From: Clostridium sp. CAG:465 | GTDB taxonomy: Bacteria; Bacillota; Clostridia; TANB77; CAG-465 | Reading direction: 5' to 3' | Length of the DNA stretch: 21,128 nucleotides | Assembly (NCBI GenBank): GCA_000433755.1 | Contig: FR891245.1 | Location: 1 to 21,128, forward strand | Shown here: positions 15,069 through 21,128 of the stretch, one piece after another | How the letters are laid out: each line of letters begins with the position of its first letter | How positions within the stretch are numbered: position 1 is the stretch's first letter | The notes under the pieces: model-generated | What the model saw: the letters and a program-made list of their open reading frames with translations, nothing else | What the model was told of the DNA's origin: nothing | The model's database searches: none | Program-made: the position numbers and the translations under genes

Positions 15069-15353
15069 ATGAATGATTTTAATGTTAGTTTAAAAATTGA
15101 AGATTGTACTTATTCATGTAATTGTAAAAACTGTAATTCAAGTACAGATACTATTACAAATGTTTCTCAAACAATTTCACTTCAAGGAAACTATATTTTA
15201 AATGTAATAGCAGTAAATAATAATTTTGCAACTATACTTATTCAAAATGGATTCCAAGTTATAATAAGAAATGTCAGAAATTTTCCAATGCAAATATGCA
15301 TTCCTACAAAAGGTTGCACACATATTGTAACTCTTACAGCAACTATAAATTAG
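15069..15353 (+). CDS. Small cysteine-containing beta-rich protein (paralogue 2)
   Basis: 94 residues, ATG after AAAGGAGA, 12 bases behind the previous gene. The N-terminal part has a cysteine cluster (DCTYSCNCKNC, residues about 12-22), with two further cysteines near the end (QICIPTKGCTH). The C-terminal 60 residues repeat the beta pattern of paralogue 1 (Y.L..I..N...ATI.I.N, then a conserved Pro and TAI/TATI end), so the pair arose by tandem duplication. There is no signal peptide. The cysteines could bind metal or form cross-links. Confidence 0.75.
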   Translation: MNDFNVSLKIEDCTYSCNCKNCNSSTDTITNVSQTISLQGNYILNVIAVNNNFATILIQNGFQVIIRNVRNFPMQICIPTKGCTHIVTLTATIN

Positions 15354-15359
15354 AGGAAA

Positions 15360-15569
15360 ATGTCAGATATTACATCAAATAGTTCATGTTGTAATAGTGT
15401 AGGTTACAATTTAGTAATTTTTTCATCACTTCTTTCAATTTTAATTGCTAAAGATTTATCCATTGAAGATCAAAATTTACTCTCATCACTCCTCCAGAGT
15501 ATTGGTGAAAATCTATCTATAATTGCTACAGTACAATCTAATTGCGAGTCAAAAAATAACTCTAAATAA
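15360..15569 (+). CDS. Small helical cysteine-containing protein
   Basis: 69 residues, ATG after AGAGG, 6 bases behind the previous gene. The N-terminus has a CC pair (SSCCNSVGYN). A hydrophobic helix (LVIFSSLLSILIA), then KDLSIEDQNLLSSLLQSIGENLSIIATVQSNC, follow; I split the sequence here only to describe it. The pattern resembles short helical proteins seen in Clostridia (IA..L then leucine-rich helix with LG/IG..L..I and a closing Cys), recalled without a search. It is not related to the two beta-type neighbours. The stop codon lies inside the terminator stem. Confidence 0.7.
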   Translation: MSDITSNSSCCNSVGYNLVIFSSLLSILIAKDLSIEDQNLLSSLLQSIGENLSIIATVQSNCESKNNSK

Positions 15570-15590
15570 ATAGAGTTATTTTTTATATTT
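15553..15590. terminator. Bidirectional terminator between the cassette and smpB
   Basis: Stem AAAATAACTCTA-type (15553-15564 with 15571-15582) with a six-base loop. It is followed by a T-rich tract on the plus strand, and on the minus strand by TTTTTTG. It overlaps the stop of the third small protein. Confidence 0.8.
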
Positions 15591-15593
15591 ATA

Positions 15594-16040
15594 TTATTTA
15601 AAAGCATTTGCTTCTCTTAAAGCTTCTTTTTCTTTCAAAGAGGCTCTTTTGTCATATAATTTTTTACCTTTGCATAAAGCAAGTTCAACTTTAACTAGCC
15701 TTCCTTTTAAATAGATCTTAGACGGAATTAAAGTGTATCCTCCCTTTTTTATATAATTTTGCAACTTTAATATTTCTAGTTTGTGTAATAATAATTTCCT
15801 ATCTCGCAAAGGATTAACATTATTTATATTTCCCTTTTCATAAGGACTAATATGTATTCCTTTTACAATAACCTCATTATTATTAATAATTGCAAAACTA
15901 TCTTTTAAATTACAAAGGCTATCTCTTATGGATTTTACTTCAGTTCCTTTAAGTTCTATTCCTGCTTCAAATGTTTCTACTATGTCATATTTATAATTTA
16001 TTTGTCTATTATTTATAACTAAACCTTTATTATCCTTCAA
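15594..16040 (-). CDS. smpB: SsrA-binding protein SmpB
   Basis: 148 residues, normal length. SmpB binds tmRNA and brings it to stalled ribosomes for rescue and tagging. Diagnostic segments are TFEAGIELKGTEVKSIRD, NLKDSFAII, the central HISPYEKGN with NPLRDRKLLLHK, GGYTLIPSKIYLKGRLVKVE, and the basic end GKKLYDKR, which continues with a helical tail. The start is TTG (16038-16040) with GGAAGTGA at suitable spacing; no ATG is available in frame nearby. It is the last gene of a three-gene minus-strand operon, 22 bases after the upstream stop. No tmRNA gene is visible in the window. Confidence 0.97.
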   Translation of the reverse strand: MKDNKGLVINNRQINYKYDIVETFEAGIELKGTEVKSIRDSLCNLKDSFAIINNNEVIVKGIHISPYEKGNINNVNPLRDRKLLLHKLEILKLQNYIKKGGYTLIPSKIYLKGRLVKVELALCKGKKLYDKRASLKEKEALREANAFK

Positions 16041-16062
16041 AATATCACTTCCATTCTATATA

Positions 16063-17493
16063 TTACATTTCTAATTCCATAAATAGCTTCTTAAGTTTCA
16101 AAAGATCCAAATCTAAATTTTCGTTATATACTCTTATACCGCTATTAACAGCTTTATCAATTAATGCAGGACTATTAACAGTTGGTGTTTTAAGAATACT
16201 TCTTAATTTTACTAAATTTATATCTTCAAAGGAAAAACTTATATTATTAAGTTTTTCCTTCAAAAACTTTTCTTTTAATTCGATATTTTCAATATTACAT
16301 CCAACTTCATAGCAAAATTTTACGCTAAATTTAACCGTTGAATATATACTCACTTTTTCTTTTATTTTATTTATAAAACAAGATAATTTTTCTAAATCAT
16401 GATAAGTTTCATCTATACATCCAATATTTACTTTTAAATGTATCTTTTTTGCTCCATTTTTAATTGCAAGTTCAATGCTCTCCATTATATAATCTAGTTC
16501 TTTTCTTTTTATACTTTTAGAGAAAATTTCAAAATTTATATTTGATGAAATCATACCTGTATAAGTATAAATCTCTAAAGTATCCTGACTAAACAATAAA
16601 TTTTGTATAGTTATTTTTAAAAATGGATAACTTTTTTTCAAATTTTTAATCAGCATTAACATATTTGTATAATCATTTGTAACATCAATAAAATTTAAAT
16701 TAGTAATTCCTGTATTTTTTATCAGTTTTATAATGTCTTGATATAACTTTAATATGTTTGAATTATATTTTATATTAAGCCTTTGATTTATACTCGAAAT
16801 ATTTGAAACCGGAATCATAGGAAAAATTTTTTCATCTTGTATTTTACGTTGTGATTTATTTTCAATTTCTATTTTTTTGTTACTATCAATGCATGGAACA
16901 ACAACATTTTCTATACTATTTATACTATATAAATAATCACTTATGGATAATTTCTGACTTTTATATACACCATATCTAAATAATATATCATTATATATAA
17001 CACTTTTATTTCCATATACAAAAATATCAAAAATATTATCTAAATTACAATGTTTAAAGTCAAAATTATCTATCATTCCTATTATTATTGGTCTTTTACT
17101 ATCTTTATTATTAATTTTCGAAAGTTTTAACATACAAGCCACATTTATATATTCAATTTCATCGTGTAAAACAAATATAGCAAAATCGAAACAATTCATT
17201 TCTTTTTTTGTTTCAAGCGAAAAAAGATTTTGATTATTATTTATTAATAACTTTTCAATATCTAAATCTGGCATAAAAAATCTTTCTGCATATATACCCT
17301 TTTTGCTATTTAATAGGCTATATAAATACATCGTAGTATAATTATTCATTCCTATATCATACAGATTAGGGTAGCATAATGCCACCCTTATTTGTATTTC
17401 AGACTCATTTTTTATTACCTCTCCATACTCTCCTCCAGTATATCTTAAAGGTTCTTTTATTTTAGTCAAATCTTTTTTTGTTATGTTTAACAT
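16063..17493 (-). CDS. Degenerate homologue of the TIGR03960 B12-binding/radical SAM family, lacking the [4Fe-4S] motif
   Basis: 476 residues, ATG after AAGGGG. The N-terminus follows the TIGR03960 pattern closely: RYTGGE (17-22), CYPNLYDIGMN (40-50), AERFFMPDLDIE (69-80), LFSLET (90-95), then FDFAIFVLHDEIEYINV. The later part also tracks the family (NILKLYQDIIKLIKNTGI; SIELAIKNGAKKIHLKVNIG). The loop that should carry CxxxCxxC is missing: residues 224-240 read FPMIPVSNISSINQRLN with no cysteine, and roughly twenty residues appear deleted. No CxxxCxxC exists anywhere, so radical chemistry is unlikely. The frame is open throughout, suggesting a retained non-enzymatic role rather than a pseudogene. 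It lies 10 bases after a secreted-protein gene and just before smpB. Family recognition is from memory of the pattern. Confidence 0.65.
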   Translation of the reverse strand: MLNITKKDLTKIKEPLRYTGGEYGEVIKNESEIQIRVALCYPNLYDIGMNNYTTMYLYSLLNSKKGIYAERFFMPDLDIEKLLINNNQNLFSLETKKEMNCFDFAIFVLHDEIEYINVACMLKLSKINNKDSKRPIIIGMIDNFDFKHCNLDNIFDIFVYGNKSVIYNDILFRYGVYKSQKLSISDYLYSINSIENVVVPCIDSNKKIEIENKSQRKIQDEKIFPMIPVSNISSINQRLNIKYNSNILKLYQDIIKLIKNTGITNLNFIDVTNDYTNMLMLIKNLKKSYPFLKITIQNLLFSQDTLEIYTYTGMISSNINFEIFSKSIKRKELDYIMESIELAIKNGAKKIHLKVNIGCIDETYHDLEKLSCFINKIKEKVSIYSTVKFSVKFCYEVGCNIENIELKEKFLKEKLNNISFSFEDINLVKLRSILKTPTVNSPALIDKAVNSGIRVYNENLDLDLLKLKKLFMELEM

Positions 17494-17503
17494 TTACAAC
17501 CCC

Positions 17504-18997
17504 TTAGCTTAAATTAAATTTATTATATTCCATATTAACGCTTACATTAGAATTAACAAGTTTTAAAAGTCTATTAGAAAGTTCTTTTGTTAACATCTCT
17601 GTTTGCATTAATGATTTTGTATCATATTTTTCTAGCAATTTATCCATGTCATTTGGTAATGTTATATATATGTATTTAACATCCTTTGATGTAGTAGAAT
17701 CTGCATACTCAGGAAGTTTTGAAAGTTTATACGTAGTATCTCTTAATATATAATTTAGATTATCAAGATAAAACTTATTCTCCTTAACTTCAAAGTCTTT
17801 ATATAATCTTAAAACATCTTGAAGTAGAGAGTTCTTTTCATCAGATGATATTTCACGTATCTCGTTATTTTCTTCTGCATTATCTAAGCTATAATATTTT
17901 ATTTTTTCATTTAAAGAGTTTAATAGATTTTGTTCATAATCAATTATATATTTAGAAGTTACTGTACAATTTGTAACATCAACAGATGTATCTGATGATA
18001 CCTCTTCTCCATTTTCATTTTCCACGCTTACAATTGAAGATGTTGTACTTTCTAAGACATATTCATCTAATGCTTTCTTTTTTTCATTTAATATATTACT
18101 TGTATTGTTAAGTAATGTATTTACATCGTAATTTTGTACAACTTTTTCTTTTTCTAAGTTTACTTCCTTTAAAAAGTTTAAGCCTTCTAATTCTAAACTA
18201 ACAGATTTTGTTTCCAAATCATCTAATTCTTCTTTACTTAAAAGGACATTATTAACAGCAATCTTGTAATTATAAACTCTATCATTTATATCATAATATT
18301 TAGTTACTATAGACTTAGAATTTTCATCATTATTTATTAAACTAATAGTAAGTATATCATCATCTTTTGAAATAAGATTTGATGATATATTATTTAATTT
18401 TTCTTTTAATGAATCAATTTTATCCAGCTTTTCCTTTGGAATGTATCCTTCAAAAATGTTATTTATTCTTTTATCCAATAATTCATCTGTATTTTCTACC
18501 TGGCTTATGTACTGAATAAGTTTTGTAATAGCTATCTTAGCATCAGACTCTGAAATGCTATCATCGAGTTTTACATCTTTTGTGGATACAACAATATTTC
18601 CTATTTTAATATCAGGAAGTTTTATACTCATGTTATTTACTACATCTTTTATCGAATATCCTTTTGCAACGTCAACAGTTGATACATCATTTTTTATTTT
18701 TAGTTTTTGATCAACCATAGAACTAAGTCCAAAAAAAGGCGTATCTATATTAAGTCTAATTGCTGGATATTTTTCATATTCTTCTGTGCTATCTAATTTA
18801 TTAAGAGTATTATCAATATCCCTTAAATCAGTTTTTATTTCATTTACACATTCATTTATTACTTCAAGAAGTTCTTGATTATTTTTATTTTCACTTTGTA
18901 CTGTATTATTTTCCTCACTTGCGAAACAAATTCCAAATGAAATTACAAAAGCAAATGTAAGAAAAATTATCTTCAAAGAAAAGGTTTTTCTATACAT
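17504..18997 (-). CDS. Secreted or wall-associated helical protein of unknown function
   Basis: 497 residues, ATG after AAGGGGAA. A clear signal peptide is present (basic MYRKTFSLK, hydrophobic core IIFLTFAFVISFGICFA, cut near residue 27). The mature protein is acidic and Lys/Asp/Glu/Asn-rich with long helical or coiled-coil stretches (about 40-70, 180-210, 285-315, 345-420). Only two or three cysteines are present, and there is no sortase motif, repeat or recognised enzyme domain. It is the first gene of the operon leading to the radical-SAM-like gene and smpB, under its own promoter. Its role is unknown. Confidence 0.7.
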   Translation of the reverse strand: MYRKTFSLKIIFLTFAFVISFGICFASEENNTVQSENKNNQELLEVINECVNEIKTDLRDIDNTLNKLDSTEEYEKYPAIRLNIDTPFFGLSSMVDQKLKIKNDVSTVDVAKGYSIKDVVNNMSIKLPDIKIGNIVVSTKDVKLDDSISESDAKIAITKLIQYISQVENTDELLDKRINNIFEGYIPKEKLDKIDSLKEKLNNISSNLISKDDDILTISLINNDENSKSIVTKYYDINDRVYNYKIAVNNVLLSKEELDDLETKSVSLELEGLNFLKEVNLEKEKVVQNYDVNTLLNNTSNILNEKKKALDEYVLESTTSSIVSVENENGEEVSSDTSVDVTNCTVTSKYIIDYEQNLLNSLNEKIKYYSLDNAEENNEIREISSDEKNSLLQDVLRLYKDFEVKENKFYLDNLNYILRDTTYKLSKLPEYADSTTSKDVKYIYITLPNDMDKLLEKYDTKSLMQTEMLTKELSNRLLKLVNSNVSVNMEYNKFNLS

Positions 18998-19023
18998 AAT
19001 ATATTCCCCTTTATTTTTTCTTT

Positions 19024-19052
19024 ATTATATCATTTCTTTATATTACTGTAAA
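19024..19052 (-). promoter_or_regulatory. SigmaA promoter of the secreted protein-smpB operon
   Basis: Minus strand TTTACA (19047-19052), 17-base spacer, TATAAT (19024-19029) with TGA in front. It lies immediately after the terminator hairpin of the upstream gene. Confidence 0.7.
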
Positions 19053-19092
19053 GAAATAAGGAGAAGTTTTTTTAAAATCTCCTCCTTATTTC
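19053..19092 (-). terminator. Terminator-like hairpin after the metallopeptidase gene
   Basis: A 14-bp stem (19053-19066 with 19079-19092) with a 12-base loop. The one imperfect pair is G-U in minus-strand RNA and a mismatch in plus-strand RNA, so it belongs to minus-strand transcription. The following T tract is weak (TTTACAG). The stem includes the stop codon region. Confidence 0.55.
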
Positions 19093-19949
19093 ATAAATTT
19101 ATCACAATATATATTTTTTACATTTAAATATTTAGACATTTCTGACATTATATTATCTGCCTTTTTCTTAATATTAGTATTTGATTCTAAATATTCGGGC
19201 TTCTTTTGTAGCATCATAAGTTCTGCAAAAGTTTCAGCTCTATCTTCCTTTTCACTTGTTTTTGCATATTTAGTTACAAAATACCAATTATCTGTATTAC
19301 TATCTTTTAGATATACATAATTATTATCTAATTTTAATACATCTGATTGATATTTAAATATACTAGGATTTAAATTTGTCCACTGCTCAAATACATATTT
19401 ATTTTTATCAGCCATATAATATTCAAAAACATGAAACAATTCATGATGAACTGCCCTTTCAAATTTATCTGTATTACTTACATATAATTTTATTTCTTTT
19501 AAGTTGTTTTTTGATGCTAAGGCTAAATTGTTATTAGTAAAGCTATCTAATAAAATAACATCCATTTTATACTCTTTGTTTTTAAAAACATCAAACATAC
19601 CTCTTGGATATTTTTCAAGTGTGTGAAATAAAACCTTTACATTATTATTTACTATATTTAAATCAGTTTCAACTGTTGCATCAACTTTATTTGCATAATT
19701 AATTGTATCTTCTCCATATAATACATTTATACCATATAACTCATTTAAAGAAGAAATGTATGAGTCTATTTCCATTTTTTTACTTGCAATATATTCTTTA
19801 CTATCAGTATCAACTAGGCTCAAACTTTCACTATTAATATCTGGAGCCTCCAGCTTTTTTATAAAAAGAATAGTAATTAATATTAATATCAAAAAAAGTA
19901 TTACAACACTAATTAGCGAAGCCTTTTTCTTATGTACCTCTTCCTCCAT
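19086..19949 (-). CDS. Membrane-tethered zinc metallopeptidase (gluzincin-like)
   Basis: 287 residues from the ATG at 19949, 4 bases after GGAGG. A TTG four codons earlier overlaps that site. A charged N-terminus is followed by one membrane segment (about 12-30) and an outside-facing domain. The zinc site is HELFH (169-173), preceded by RAVH and followed by VFEYY. The third ligand is probably a Glu in EDRAETFAEL (Glu239, with Glu243 nearby), a spacing of about 66 residues that fits gluzincin-type enzymes. Segments before it (LHTLEKYPRGMF-like FHTLEKYP) resemble the approach to the zinc site in lethal-factor-like peptidases, which I offer only tentatively. It is 16 bases after the multi-pass membrane protein, so co-transcribed. 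The substrate is unknown. Confidence 0.75.
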   Translation of the reverse strand: MEEEVHKKKASLISVVILFLILILITILFIKKLEAPDINSESLSLVDTDSKEYIASKKMEIDSYISSLNELYGINVLYGEDTINYANKVDATVETDLNIVNNNVKVLFHTLEKYPRGMFDVFKNKEYKMDVILLDSFTNNNLALASKNNLKEIKLYVSNTDKFERAVHHELFHVFEYYMADKNKYVFEQWTNLNPSIFKYQSDVLKLDNNYVYLKDSNTDNWYFVTKYAKTSEKEDRAETFAELMMLQKKPEYLESNTNIKKKADNIMSEMSKYLNVKNIYCDKFMK

Positions 19950-19965
19950 CTTTTCCTCCAAAAAA

Positions 19966-20985
19966 TTAATCTATATATTCTACATTAAAAGAATCTATAA
20001 TATAGCTTTGAAGATTGCCTATTTTTTCTAAATTTTCTGTTAAAATATTAGTTAACAAATTTCTAGAATTATCACTTTTATCTATTAACAAAATCTCTAT
20101 ATCATATATTTTTTTGTATTTATTAAAGTTCTTTAATTTTTCTACATATTTATCTACATCATTAGAAAATTCATTAATAGCCTGATCATTTATCATTTTC
20201 ACTTCTCGGCTTAATATGACTTTTAATTTTCCATTTTCAAGATACCCTATTTTATATTCTAAATTAAAATTTTCACTACCAATATAATCTTTTAATTCTT
20301 CATATATTTTTGTATTATTTTGGCTTGTTAATTTAAATTTATACTCATCAAAAACAGCGTATTTATTATTTTTTATAACGATAAAATTTGAATTTATATT
20401 TGAAGTTACATTTCTCATTGTAAATGTATAGCTTTTAGTTTTGTAAAAAGTATATTTACATCCCATTTCTCTAAATTTTTCATCTTTATACTCTTCATTT
20501 AAATAATCATATAAACTACTTCTAGCTTTAAAGTACGATACATAATTTCCGTTTGTAAAAATATGAAGTAATATAGCAAAAATAAATATAACAAATGTCA
20601 TAAGATATGTTGATAAAACACCCTTATTTTTTATTTTTTTCTTTTTAGTATAAAACTTTTTAGATCTTAAAAAATACTCACCACAAAGTTCTCCCATTGC
20701 TATATTTAATCCGTCGCATAAACTAAAAAATATATTTTCTTTTATACTTATATTATTTGTTACACGTATAATGCATATAGCTGTAACAATTCCAAAGATA
20801 GTTGTCATTACAGGTCTATCAAATATAATTCTACCAACAAATCCAAGTATAAATAAAATTGGTAACATTTTTATATATATAGGTCCTGAATTACAAGCAA
20901 AAATACCAACGATTATAGCTAAAATATATATAACAGCTTCAATATATTTAATAATATTTTTACTAAAAATCTTTTTCTTAGTCAT
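19966..20985 (-). CDS. Multi-pass membrane protein with a large extracytoplasmic domain
   Basis: 339 residues, ATG after GGTGG. The N-terminal third has three membrane segments (about 14-31, 37-55, 59-75). A weaker hydrophobic stretch (82-100), a basic loop (KKFYTKKKKIKNK, 109-121) and a fourth clear segment (124-143) follow. The remaining 190 residues are soluble and probably outside the cell, with mixed alpha/beta character and no recognised motif. It is the first gene of the unit that includes the metallopeptidase, so they may act together. The function is unknown. Confidence 0.7.
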   Translation of the reverse strand: MTKKKIFSKNIIKYIEAVIYILAIIVGIFACNSGPIYIKMLPILFILGFVGRIIFDRPVMTTIFGIVTAICIIRVTNNISIKENIFFSLCDGLNIAMGELCGEYFLRSKKFYTKKKKIKNKGVLSTYLMTFVIFIFAILLHIFTNGNYVSYFKARSSLYDYLNEEYKDEKFREMGCKYTFYKTKSYTFTMRNVTSNINSNFIVIKNNKYAVFDEYKFKLTSQNNTKIYEELKDYIGSENFNLEYKIGYLENGKLKVILSREVKMINDQAINEFSNDVDKYVEKLKNFNKYKKIYDIEILLIDKSDNSRNLLTNILTENLEKIGNLQSYIIDSFNVEYID

Positions 20986-21016
20986 ATCTTACCACCCAAA
21001 ACTTTACGTTAAAATA

Positions 21017-21045
21017 ATTATATACTATTAAAAGAAAATATTCAA
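21017..21045 (-). promoter_or_regulatory. SigmaA promoter of the membrane protein-metallopeptidase unit
   Basis: Minus strand TTGAAT (21040-21045), 17-base spacer, TATAAT (21017-21022). The leader would be about 25 bases. Confidence 0.65.
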
Positions 21046-21080
21046 TAAAAAAATAATTTTCTCCATTTCATAAATGTAAT

Positions 21081-21126
21081 ATATTGTTACTATTCAGACT
21101 AGAATCTAAAATTTTAGTAACAATAT
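21081..21126. repeat. 11-bp perfect inverted repeat upstream of the membrane protein promoter
   Basis: ATATTGTTACT (21081-21091) and AGTAACAATAT (21116-21126) with 24 bases between. No T tract is visible on either side within the window, so an operator or leader structure is as likely as a terminator of a gene beyond the edge. Confidence 0.5.
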
Positions 21127-21128
21127 GT

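Overview
This is a very AT-rich window (GC near 25-30% by eye) with the gene content of a low-GC Gram-positive bacterium. The supporting signs are Bacillota-style GGAGG ribosome binding sites, TTGACA/TATAAT promoters, a glmS ribozyme, the era-yqzL-recO order, and dockerin, Big_2 and cadherin-like surface proteins. An uncultured gut Clostridia-type organism is the best guess. There are no tRNA or rRNA genes, no CRISPR array and no transposase.

Layout. Positions 1-213 hold the 3' end of an unidentified plus-strand transcript and its terminator. Positions 224-5885 (minus strand) form a cell-surface block: a GLUG-repeat protein with a pilin-like N-terminus, a dockerin-bearing peptidoglycan hydrolase, and a membrane-anchored cadherin-like protein. 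Positions 5957-8226 (plus) are glmS with two candidate promoters and a glmS ribozyme in its leader. Positions 8220-10983 (minus) are the housekeeping block era, yqzL, recO and a small membrane protein. Positions 11175-13900 (plus) are an accessory island: a Fic protein gene and an AAA/DUF4143 ATPase gene. Each has its own promoter embedded in repeated, operator-like sequence, and the ATPase gene is bracketed by a duplication of the end of the fic gene. Positions 13946-14666 hold an unrecognised minus-strand gene. Positions 14677-15590 (plus) carry a cassette of three small cysteine-containing proteins, two of them paralogous, behind a possible sporulation-type promoter. Positions 15594-19052 (minus) form an operon of a secreted protein, a radical-SAM-like protein that has lost its iron-sulfur motif, and smpB. 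Positions 19086-21045 (minus) encode a multi-pass membrane protein and a membrane-tethered zinc metallopeptidase.

How the genes work together. The surface block looks like a wall-remodelling and adhesion module. GlmS supplies glucosamine-6-phosphate for the wall and is probably feedback-controlled by the ribozyme. Era, RecO and SmpB are core functions (ribosome assembly, DNA repair, ribosome rescue). The most unusual parts are the Fic/ATPase island with its repeat architecture, the small cysteine-protein cassette, and the degenerate radical-SAM homologue. Several reading frames taken at full length would start inside promoters or upstream of the ribosome binding site. The starts given here are corrected for that.
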